The notes under the pieces: model-generated
Seen by the model: the letters and a program-made list of their open reading frames with translations, nothing else
What the model was told of the DNA's origin: nothing
Databases searched by the model: none
Source of the DNA: CAYZJR01 sp964503045
GTDB lineage: Bacteria > Cyanobacteriota > Vampirovibrionia > Obscuribacterales > Obscuribacteraceae
NCBI GenBank assembly: GCA_964503045.1
Contig: CAZCZI010000012.1
Coordinates: forward strand, 77,965-141,964
Length of the DNA stretch: 64,000 bases
Reading direction: 5' to 3'
Program-made: the position numbers and the translations under genes
Part shown: positions 54,147 to 62,094 of the stretch, one piece after another
Layout: each line of letters starts with the position of its first letter
Position numbering within the stretch: the first letter of the stretch is position 1

Positions 54147-56606
54147 ATGGATTACAAAAAAATTCGGACACGTAAAGGTGCCGCGGTCATAGGGCTAGTT
54201 ATAGCCCTATTCTTCTTTATGTTATTAGCCGGCATATTCGCATTTGATGCTAGCCGCGCCCAGATGGCGCAACGCGAGCTCATTGCCACTTGTGACTCTG
54301 CAGCTCTGGCTGGCACTGCCATGCTCGCCAGTGAAGATATAAGCAACGACGTGAGCCCACCGCCACCGGCGGCAGGCTCCAAGCTTTATATCGCACAGCA
54401 AAAGTCAGCCGGTTATGCTCGCAACATGTTTCAAGCCGGAAACATCTTGGGTCAACCTCTCACGGCTGCAAACCCCGTAACTGTGATGTCGAGCTTGTGC
54501 CCTTCCGGTCCCGTGACCACTGGGGCAGCAAATGTACTGATCGGCTTGGCTGACCCGGAAAACAACTTCAATTCGGTCTCGCCTGGAGACACTCATGGTA
54601 AAGCCATCATGGTCTTTGCCGCTTACGGCTATCACCCAGTATTTCTCGGAATTATTGGCGTTCAAAACCTGTGGTTGAGAGGTCAGTCAACAGGCGGTCT
54701 TCCGCAGGTCGACTCGGTCATGGTGTTCGACTATTCGGGCTCCATGGATGACAACACTCGTGTCACTTTCGTCCGCAGGTATTGGGACAGAAGAGCGATT
54801 CCACCATCTGGAAGCGCTGATGGTCTAAGGGACAACGTCAACCCGACCATAAGCGGCGCTCCACCCAATACCAATGGATGCATTCGCTACAAACCAATCG
54901 TTCCATGGTCTACGGCTTGCGAGTTGACCGAATACATCAAATTCGACTTCGGCAACTTCCCAACCGGCACTCACTTGAACGTGCTGCCACCACAAAACCT
55001 GCAAGCATCAGTTGCCGGAAGCCAATTAGGCGCTGGCGCCAATATTGTGTTCGACACACTTTTGCGGTGCCCGATTGGTCGCAGAGACGTAGGAACTCCA
55101 CCGGGAAATTGCACGATTGACTCGGCAATCTGTAACCATCCAGACGCAACTTGCACGGTTACAACCAACGGTAACAGCAACTGGACGTCAGCGCCGGCAG
55201 TAATAGGCGGCAATGGCAACCAGTATTGCGGTGGACCTTCTTACACATTCCAAATGACTTATGACGATTCTCACACTGGAGGGTCCGGATACAAAACAAA
55301 CAACGTTTACTTCACAGATCTAATCGTCAACATTGCAAACCCCGGTTCGTGGCCTTACACCCAACCGCTCAATGGAGTAAATAACTTCGACTCAGGCGGT
55401 AACTACACATGGAATAGCTGCACTGTTTCGTTCAACTCAACCGAACCAGACTCTAACTTGCAAGGCAGGTCGTTTACCTTCCCCAGTTTGCCATTTGTGG
55501 TTGAGTGCGCACGGGGCAACTTGGATCAAGCCAACAGAAGGCAGGCAGCTTTGTTGAGTCGCGGTGCGTTCTGCGATTACGCTCCAGCTTGCACTTCGCC
55601 GGCGTCGTTTACGGCGGCTGACTTTAACCCTGCAGGTGGTGCAGCAGTCGATGCTCACTATCAAAGAGCCTATCAGCGCCTGGCGATGTTGTACTCGCAA
55701 CCGATTGCCACAGCAACTGATGGCGCCGATGGTGGCTTCTTCCAGAAGGTCAACTCACTTTGCGATGCCAGATTCGGCTTCGTCGGTTTCTCCGACAGCT
55801 TCTTCGGCACACCGCCGACAGCCTTCTACGAAACCCAAGGCAGCCCGCAAGGCTCTGCGAGTATCGGTAACAGCGCCTTTATCTCGAGTAACTTCTGCGG
55901 AGCTCCATACAACCTGTCCCAAACAGTTTGGAACGGACAGCTGACTTGCGCTTCCGGTGCAGCACTGCCCTACGGTGTAGGAGCGACGACAGCCAATAGA
56001 GCTCTATCTTCACCAGAAGGAGGATCAGGATTTAGAGTTCCGCGGGTTCGCCTAGCTAATGGGCCTGGTTCTCCAGAAGACCAGGCTACGTTGTTCACAA
56101 GGTGTGTCGGCCTCGCCTCAGGCTTTGGCGGATCGCCTTTTGATACGCCGTCAACCTCGGCTCCATGGTCGGCGGTAACCAGCGCAGCAGACGGTGTTTA
56201 CAACGGTCGACCAATGACCAACACCGACTGTTATGAAGCCATGAACACTGCGTATCTTTCGTTCACTACCTATGACCCTGAAAACTACAGAATCGCCGCT
56301 CGTAGAGCAATCGTGTTCTTTACCGATGGAGAACCGACAGGCGGTCTTGGAGGTTCTGAGGCGACCAACACCACCGGTTTGGCAGCAAACATCAAAGGTG
56401 CTGGTATTGCCGTCTACACAATCGGATTGAATATTACCGGTAACATCACTTTGACTAACGATCAAAGCTCGTTCCTGGGCAACAACACTGGCGGACTTGC
56501 AAAAGAATGCGGAAATGGAGGTCGATTCTTTGCTTGCAACTCAGCTGATGCCGTTAAGAAGGCGTTCGCAGCAGTCGCACGCCGTCTGACACAGGCTCAA
56601 AGATAA
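54147..56606 (+). CDS. TadG-like protein with split VWA domain, copy 1
   Basis: An 819-residue surface protein. The N-terminal RTRKGAAVIGLVIALFFFML and FAFDASRAQMAQRELIATCD match the TadG/TadE anchor. A VWA metal-ion-dependent adhesion site appears as VMVFDYSGSMDDNTR near residue 194. The later VWA strand with the second metal loop, IVFFTDGEPTGGLGG, comes only near residue 725. The roughly 500 residues between carry many Cys, Asn and aromatic residues, so a large disulfide-rich domain is inserted in the VWA fold. ATG 54147 has GGAGG 11 bases upstream and fits the start of the paralogue; a GTG at 54117 is possible. Confidence 0.85.
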   Translation: MDYKKIRTRKGAAVIGLVIALFFFMLLAGIFAFDASRAQMAQRELIATCDSAALAGTAMLASEDISNDVSPPPPAAGSKLYIAQQKSAGYARNMFQAGNILGQPLTAANPVTVMSSLCPSGPVTTGAANVLIGLADPENNFNSVSPGDTHGKAIMVFAAYGYHPVFLGIIGVQNLWLRGQSTGGLPQVDSVMVFDYSGSMDDNTRVTFVRRYWDRRAIPPSGSADGLRDNVNPTISGAPPNTNGCIRYKPIVPWSTACELTEYIKFDFGNFPTGTHLNVLPPQNLQASVAGSQLGAGANIVFDTLLRCPIGRRDVGTPPGNCTIDSAICNHPDATCTVTTNGNSNWTSAPAVIGGNGNQYCGGPSYTFQMTYDDSHTGGSGYKTNNVYFTDLIVNIANPGSWPYTQPLNGVNNFDSGGNYTWNSCTVSFNSTEPDSNLQGRSFTFPSLPFVVECARGNLDQANRRQAALLSRGAFCDYAPACTSPASFTAADFNPAGGAAVDAHYQRAYQRLAMLYSQPIATATDGADGGFFQKVNSLCDARFGFVGFSDSFFGTPPTAFYETQGSPQGSASIGNSAFISSNFCGAPYNLSQTVWNGQLTCASGAALPYGVGATTANRALSSPEGGSGFRVPRVRLANGPGSPEDQATLFTRCVGLASGFGGSPFDTPSTSAPWSAVTSAADGVYNGRPMTNTDCYEAMNTAYLSFTTYDPENYRIAARRAIVFFTDGEPTGGLGGSEATNTTGLAANIKGAGIAVYTIGLNITGNITLTNDQSSFLGNNTGGLAKECGNGGRFFACNSADAVKKAFAAVARRLTQAQR

Positions 56607-56665
56607 TCCAGATAGATCTGAGGGAATAGTATGGTTGTCTTTGGAATAATAAATAGGTATCCCTC

Positions 56666-56683
56666 AGGAGGAGGAGGAGGAGG
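56666..56683 (+). promoter_or_regulatory. Extended GGA-repeat ribosome-binding site
   Basis: Six AGG units in a row lie 9 bases before the GTG start of the first collagen-like gene. Several overlapping Shine-Dalgarno registers are offered. Confidence 0.7.
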
Positions 56684-56692
56684 ACAAACACA

Positions 56693-59143
56693 GTGAAGAA
56701 ATTGCCGGATGCTTTGTTAAAGAAGTTACCCCAAGGTGTGCTCTCAAGACTTCGGGGCATCACGGCCATCGAGCTCGCGTCCGTATTGGCACTTTTGATT
56801 GTCATATGCGCACTCGCTCTCAATATTTGCGTCCTTATATTCGCTGCCGACATGTGCGACAGATGTTGTAAGGACTGCGCCCGTTCAGCCGGGCAGATGG
56901 CAACGCCACAACAGGCAGTTGACGCGATGAACGCGGCTTTGAATACCCACTTGCCGGTAGACGGTGTGGTGATTCAGAGCCTTACGGCTACGCTCATAAC
57001 ATACGAAGACTATGTAACCCCATCGCCGGCATATCCGGCAGTGGGGTCAAACGGTCCTGTAGGCACAACAACTTCGTTGTCACTCTCACCAGCAAACACT
57101 GTACCGCTACCCGGTACAGGGGGAGCAGGGGCCTCGCCGGGTCCTTACGTGAGTGTACGAACGACTTTGAGAGCTCGGGTTCCCGCCCCGATATTTTTCT
57201 TTGGATCTCAATTCAAAGGATGGGATGGAAGCGGATACAGCAGCAGCACCATGCAATTCCAAAGTCTGTATACGTATCCAATTACGAACACATTCGGACC
57301 AGTCGCAGTCGGCGCCACAAGCGGTACACCGGTACTTAGCCCTGTAACCAGCGTAGGCGTCGGACCTTTGGGACCTGGCGGACCTTTGGGACCCGGTGGT
57401 CCTTCCGGTCCTGGCGGTCCCTCCGGCCCTGGCGGTCCTGGTGGTCCTGGTGGCCCTGGTGGTCCTGGTGGTCCTGGTGGTCCAGCCGGTCCTGGTGGTC
57501 CTTCCGGTCCTGGTGGACCTGGTGGTCCAGCCGGTCCTGGCGGCCCTGGTGGTCCTGGTGGTCCTGCCGGTCCTGGTGGACCTGGTGGTCCTGGTGGTCC
57601 TGGTGGACCTGGTGGTCCTTCCGGACCTGGTGGACCTGGTGGTCCGGCCGGTCCTGGTGGTCCAGCCGGTCCTGGTGGTCCAGCCGGTCCTGGTGGTCCA
57701 GCCGGTCCTGGTGGTCCTTCCGGTCCTGGTGGTCCTCGCGGTCCTGGTGGTCCTCGCGGTCCTGGTGGTCCTCGCGGTCCTGCCGGTCCTGGTGGTCCTC
57801 GCGGTCCTGGCGGTCCTGCCGGTCCTAGCGGTCCTGGCGGTCCAGCCGGTCCTGGCGGTCCTTCCGGTCCTGGCGGTCCTGCCGGTCCTGGTGGTCCTGC
57901 CGGTCCTGGTGGTCCTTCCGGTCCTTCCGGTCCTGGTGGTCCTGCCGGTCCTGGTGGTCCTTCCGGCCCTGGTGGTCCTGCCGGTCCTGGTGGTCCTTCC
58001 GGCCCTGGCGGCCCTGCCGGCCCTGGCGGCCCTGCCGGTCCTAGCGGTCCTGGTGGTCCAGCCGGTCCTGGTGGTCCAGCCGGTCCTGGCGGTCCTTCCG
58101 GCCCTGGCGGTCCAGCCGGTCCTGGTGGTCCTTCCGGTCCTGGTGGTCCTGGTGGTCCTTCCGGTCCTGGTGGTCCAGCCGGTCCTGGCGGTCCTTCCGG
58201 TCCTGGTGGTCCAGCCGGTCCTGGTGGTCCTCGTGGTCCTGGTGGTCCTGGTGGCCCTGGTGGTCCTGGTGGTCCAACCGGTCCTGGCGGTCCTGCCGGC
58301 CCTGGTGGTCCTTCCGGTCCTGGTGGTCCTTCCGGACCTGGTGGTCCTCGCGGACCTGGTGGTCCTGGTGGTCCTACCGGTCCTGGCGGTCCTGCTGGTC
58401 CTGGCGGTCCTTCCGGTCCTGGTGGTCCTTCCGGCCCTGGTGGTCCTTCCGGCCCTGGTGGTCCTGGTGGTCCTTCCGGTCCTGGTGGTCCTTCCGGTCC
58501 TGGCGGTCCCAGCGGTCCTGGTGGTCCTTCCGGTCCTGGCGGCCCTCGTGGACCTGGTGGTCCTGGTGGTCCTTCCGGTCCTGGTGGTCCTTCCGGTCCT
58601 GGCGGTCCTGCCGGTCCTGGCGGTCCTTCCGGTCCTGGTGGTCCTTCTGGCCCAAGCGGCCCTGGTGGCCCTCGCGGCCCTGGCGGCCCTGGTGGTCCTC
58701 GCGGACCTGGTGGACCTGGTGGTCCTACCGGCCCTGGTGGTCCTTCCGGTCCTTCCGGACCTGGCGGCCCTGGTGGTCCTGGTGGTCCTTCCGGCCCTGG
58801 TGGTCCTTCCGGCCCTGGCGGTCCTTCCGGCCCCAGTGGTCCTGGTGGTCCTGGTGGTCCTTCCGGTCCTGGTGGTCCTGGTGGTCCTACCGGCCCTGGT
58901 GGTCCTGGTGGTCCCGGTGGTCCTACTGGCCCTGGTGGTCCTGGCGGTCCTGGTGGACCTACTGGCCCCGGCGGTCCTGGTGGTCCTGGTGGTCCTTCCG
59001 GCCCTGGTGGTCCAGGTGGTCCTGGCGGTCCGTTCGGCCCTGGTGGTCCTATCGGCCCCGGCGGTCCTCTCGGCCCAGGTGGACCAGGCGGTCCTGGCGG
59101 TCCTTCCGGTCCTTCCGGACCAAGTGGTGGACCTTCGGGCTAG
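56693..59143 (+). CDS. TadE-like / collagen-like fusion protein, copy 1
   Basis: An 816-residue protein. Residues 1-222 form a TadE-like head: basic start, ITAIELASVLALLIVICALA helix, Cys cluster MCDRCCKDCARSAGQ, then a beta-rich part with VRTTLRARVPAPIFFFGSQF. From residue 223 to the end it is a continuous Gly-Pro-X tract of roughly 195 triplets, mostly in six-residue blocks GPG-GPX where X is Ser, Ala, Arg, Thr or Gly, with no Glu. It should form a collagen triple helix projecting from the membrane anchor. Codons vary (GGT/GGC/GGA, CCT/CCC), so the repeat is not purely recent DNA duplication. GTG start. Confidence 0.9.
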   Translation: MKKLPDALLKKLPQGVLSRLRGITAIELASVLALLIVICALALNICVLIFAADMCDRCCKDCARSAGQMATPQQAVDAMNAALNTHLPVDGVVIQSLTATLITYEDYVTPSPAYPAVGSNGPVGTTTSLSLSPANTVPLPGTGGAGASPGPYVSVRTTLRARVPAPIFFFGSQFKGWDGSGYSSSTMQFQSLYTYPITNTFGPVAVGATSGTPVLSPVTSVGVGPLGPGGPLGPGGPSGPGGPSGPGGPGGPGGPGGPGGPGGPAGPGGPSGPGGPGGPAGPGGPGGPGGPAGPGGPGGPGGPGGPGGPSGPGGPGGPAGPGGPAGPGGPAGPGGPAGPGGPSGPGGPRGPGGPRGPGGPRGPAGPGGPRGPGGPAGPSGPGGPAGPGGPSGPGGPAGPGGPAGPGGPSGPSGPGGPAGPGGPSGPGGPAGPGGPSGPGGPAGPGGPAGPSGPGGPAGPGGPAGPGGPSGPGGPAGPGGPSGPGGPGGPSGPGGPAGPGGPSGPGGPAGPGGPRGPGGPGGPGGPGGPTGPGGPAGPGGPSGPGGPSGPGGPRGPGGPGGPTGPGGPAGPGGPSGPGGPSGPGGPSGPGGPGGPSGPGGPSGPGGPSGPGGPSGPGGPRGPGGPGGPSGPGGPSGPGGPAGPGGPSGPGGPSGPSGPGGPRGPGGPGGPRGPGGPGGPTGPGGPSGPSGPGGPGGPGGPSGPGGPSGPGGPSGPSGPGGPGGPSGPGGPGGPTGPGGPGGPGGPTGPGGPGGPGGPTGPGGPGGPGGPSGPGGPGGPGGPFGPGGPIGPGGPLGPGGPGGPGGPSGPSGPSGGPSG
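57370..59136 (+). repeat. 18-bp-periodic collagen-coding repeat
   Basis: About 1.77 kb of GGT-CCT-GGT-GGT-CCT-NNN type sequence in one frame. The opposite strand carries long open frames (Asp/His/Gln-rich) that are only reflections of this repeat. Confidence 0.9.
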
Positions 59144-59170
59144 ACCTCGAAACCAACAGAAAACAAATGA

Positions 59171-59198
59171 AAAGCCCCTGCCTCGGCGGGGGCTTTTT
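59171..59198 (+). terminator. Rho-independent terminator
   Basis: AAAGCCCC and GGGGCTTT pair around a GC-rich inner stem, followed by TT and AT-rich sequence, 27 bases after the stop of the first collagen-like gene. It separates the two cassettes. Confidence 0.88.
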
Positions 59199-59441
59199 AT
59201 ATATCTTTACAACCATCAAATGGGCTCGGGCTCAGCCTGTCACACAAATTAGCTGATGACATTTCCTTAATCTAGTGAGACAATAGTTTTGTATTAGTTC
59301 TAATTGGGCCCAGACTTTGGTTCGTGCCATACTTGCGTAGCTGCAACAAGGCGCTGACTGACGTCAGGCAATCGCTCAATCGAGCTGCTTTTAAGCAGGA
59401 AGCCTAGTGGTGGGTTTTGACAGCGGAGGGCTGATCGCAAC

Positions 59442-61886
59442 ATGACACGAAAGAGTATTAGAACCAGAAAAGGTGCGGCGATCATCGGGTTGGTCATCGC
59501 ACTGTTTTTTTTCATGCTGCTGGCCGGAATTTTTGCTTTTGACGCAAGCCGCGCTCAAATGGCTCAGCGAGAAATCATTGCAACGTGCGACTCGGCAGCT
59601 CTTGCCGGCACTGCTATGTTAGCCAGTGCAGACATCAGCAACGACGTAAATCCACCGCCACCGGCTGCGGGGTCAAAACTGTACATTGCGCAGCAAAATT
59701 CAGCTGCCTATGCCCGCAACATGTTTCAAGCCGGCAACATCCTTGGACAAACCTTGGGTGGTGCGCAAAATGTCCTTCTCATCTCCGACCTCACTCCATC
59801 AGGTCCGGTTCCTACCGGGGCTTGCAACATGCTGGTCGGTCTGGCCAACCCTGAAAACAACTTCCAGTCAGTCGATGCCGGCGACGTAAATGGCAAGGCA
59901 GTAATGGTCTTTGCTGCATACGGCTATCACCCGGTCTTTCTGTCTGTGATAGGCATTCAAAACATGTGGCTGAGAGGACAATCCACCGGAGGTCTGCCGC
60001 AGGTAGACTCGGTAATGGTCTTCGATTATTCCGGCTCGATGGATGACAACACACGGGTCACCTTGGTCAGACGCTACTGGGACAGAAGAAGCGCCCCTCC
60101 ATCTGGTGCTCCTGATGGTTTCACCGACAGCACAAACCCAGTCAACACCGCCAATGGTTGCATTCGCTACAAACCGATTGTGCCTTGGTCGACAGCTTGT
60201 GAATTGACTGAGTACATCAAGTTCGACTTCAGCAACTTCCCGACAGGCACACACTTGAACGTTCTGCCACCTCAGAACTTGCAAGCATCTCAAGCCGGCA
60301 GCACCCTGCCATCCGGCGCGCAAATCATCTTCGATACTTTGCTTAGATGCCCTGTAGGACGAAGAGATGTCGGCACTCCACCGGGAAACTGCACCATCGA
60401 TTCGGTTATAGGAAGTCACCCAAACCCGGCTTGTACCAATGCCGGAAACGGAAACGGCAACTGGAGCAGCGGCACCGGCAAAGGAGGCTGCGGAACCTTC
60501 TATTGCGGCGGTCCCTCCTATACGATTCAAATGCTTTATGACGACAGCTATACCGGAGGAACGGGATACAAAACCAACAACGTCTACTTCACCGATTTGA
60601 TCGTCAACATCGGCAACCCGGGCAGTTGGCCGTACACGCAACCTTTGACCGGTGCAAACGTGTTCGATGGCAGCGGCAACTACACATGGAACGGTGGGTC
60701 GGCTGTGGCAGTCACTTTTGACTCTAATGAGCCGGACTCCAACTTGCAGGGAAGCACCTTCACATTCCCGAGTCTGCCGTTTACAGTTGAAGCTGCAAGG
60801 GGCAATCTGGATCAGGCAAACAGAAGAAACGCCGCATTTTTGACTCGCGGCGTGCTTTGCGATCTCGACTCCTCATGCACTGCACCGACCTCGTATTCGA
60901 GCGCCGCCATGACGCCGACTACCGGACCGACGGCGCACTATCAACGTGCCTATCAGCGTTTGGCAATGCTGTACTCGCAGCCGATTGCCACTGCCACTGA
61001 TGGCGCAGACGGTGGGTTCTTCCAGAAGGTCAACTCCATGTGCGATGCCAGATTTGGCTTCGTGGGCTTCTCTGACAGCTTCTTCGGCACACCGCCGACG
61101 GCCTATTACGAATCCCAAGGCAGCCCGCAAGGCACCGCCAGTAATGACAATAGCGCCTACATCTCCAGCAACTTCTGCGGCGCTCCATACAACCTTTCGC
61201 AGGTGATTTGGAACGGTGTTTTGACTTGCACCACGGGCACGGCACTTCCCAATGGAACCGGACCGACCGTATGCAGCAGGGCTCTGGGAGCTCCCGAAGG
61301 AGGGACAGGATTCAGAATTCCACGGGTTCGACTGGCTAACGGCCCGAACTCTCCTGAAGATCAAGCGACGCTCTATGCCAGATGCGTCAGCGCACAATCG
61401 GGCTACGGTGGTTCGCCCTGGACGGCTGCCGTTACTTCGGCTCCTTGGTCGAGCGTGACCAGTGCAGCAGACGGTGTCTACAACGGACGACCAATGACCA
61501 ACACCGACTGTTACGAGGCGATGAATACCGCCTACACTTCGTTCACGACATACGACCCTGAAAACTACAGAATCGCCGCTAGAAGAGCAATCGTGTTCTT
61601 CACTGACGGTGAGCCAACTGGTGGTCTCGGAAACTCCGAGGCAACAAACACCACAGCTTTGGCACCCACCATCCGTGGTGCTGGTATCGCGGTCTACACC
61701 ATCGGGTTAAACCTGACTGGAAACGCGCAGCTGACCAACGATCAAATCTCATTCTTAGGCAACAACACTGGTGGTTTAGCCAAAGAATGCGGAAATGGAG
61801 GTCGATTCTTCTCGTGCACTTCAGCCGATGCTGTCAAAAAGGCGTTTGCTGCTGTTGCTCGGCGATTAACTCAGGCTCAGCGCTAG
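59442..61886 (+). CDS. TadG-like protein with split VWA domain, copy 2
   Basis: An 814-residue paralogue of the protein at 54147, aligned along its full length. It has the same RTRKGAAIIGLVIALFFFML anchor, VMVFDYSGSMDDNTR near residue 195 and IVFFTDGEPTGGLGN near residue 720. Both copies share the Cys pattern of the insertion, for example GCIRYKPIVPWSTACE and CDARFGFVGFSDSFFGTPPT. The most changed parts are loops rich in Gly, Asn and Ser. It probably acts as an adhesin held on the pilus-like fibre. Downstream lies the second collagen-like gene, 208 bases away. Confidence 0.87.
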   Translation: MTRKSIRTRKGAAIIGLVIALFFFMLLAGIFAFDASRAQMAQREIIATCDSAALAGTAMLASADISNDVNPPPPAAGSKLYIAQQNSAAYARNMFQAGNILGQTLGGAQNVLLISDLTPSGPVPTGACNMLVGLANPENNFQSVDAGDVNGKAVMVFAAYGYHPVFLSVIGIQNMWLRGQSTGGLPQVDSVMVFDYSGSMDDNTRVTLVRRYWDRRSAPPSGAPDGFTDSTNPVNTANGCIRYKPIVPWSTACELTEYIKFDFSNFPTGTHLNVLPPQNLQASQAGSTLPSGAQIIFDTLLRCPVGRRDVGTPPGNCTIDSVIGSHPNPACTNAGNGNGNWSSGTGKGGCGTFYCGGPSYTIQMLYDDSYTGGTGYKTNNVYFTDLIVNIGNPGSWPYTQPLTGANVFDGSGNYTWNGGSAVAVTFDSNEPDSNLQGSTFTFPSLPFTVEAARGNLDQANRRNAAFLTRGVLCDLDSSCTAPTSYSSAAMTPTTGPTAHYQRAYQRLAMLYSQPIATATDGADGGFFQKVNSMCDARFGFVGFSDSFFGTPPTAYYESQGSPQGTASNDNSAYISSNFCGAPYNLSQVIWNGVLTCTTGTALPNGTGPTVCSRALGAPEGGTGFRIPRVRLANGPNSPEDQATLYARCVSAQSGYGGSPWTAAVTSAPWSSVTSAADGVYNGRPMTNTDCYEAMNTAYTSFTTYDPENYRIAARRAIVFFTDGEPTGGLGNSEATNTTALAPTIRGAGIAVYTIGLNLTGNAQLTNDQISFLGNNTGGLAKECGNGGRFFSCTSADAVKKAFAAVARRLTQAQR

Positions 61887-61931
61887 ACTCTTGCAACTTT
61901 GGTATGAGAAAACTCTGACCAAGTAACCAAT

Positions 61932-61975
61932 TAGGCTACAAAACCCAGGACATAGGCTACAAAACCCCAGAGACA
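61932..61975. repeat. 21-23 bp tandem repeat x 2
   Basis: TAGGCTACAAAACCCAGGACA followed by TAGGCTACAAAACCCCAGAG and ACA, in the gap after the second TadG-like gene. Confidence 0.7.
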
Positions 61976-62074
61976 AGAGGAATACGGCTATGACTATCCT
62001 CAAAAAAGAGGATGACATTTTGGTAACTAATAAGGATAATGAAAGCAACATCCACAATGAGCTCACATGTGGTT

Positions 62075-62092
62075 GAGGAGGAGGAGGAGAGG
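62075..62092 (+). promoter_or_regulatory. Extended GGA-repeat ribosome-binding site
   Basis: GAGGAGGAGGAGGAGAGG ends 2 bases before the GTG start of the second collagen-like gene; earlier registers give normal spacing. The same device precedes copy 1. Confidence 0.65.
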
Positions 62093-62094
62093 TA

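Noticed and set aside
58041..58655. Long open frames on the minus strand of the collagen tracts (Asp/His/Gln-rich), also at 62750-63322
   Set aside because: They are the reverse reading of the Gly-Pro-X repeat and have no start signals or independent protein features.
57370..59136. CRISPR-like array of short direct repeats
   Set aside because: Units are contiguous and in frame with a coding sequence; there are no spacers of constant length and no cas genes.
57396..59252. A 618-codon Val/Leu/Pro frame overlapping the first collagen gene
   Set aside because: It is the +1 reading of the repeat; the collagen frame has the TadE-like head, ribosome-binding site and paralogue support.
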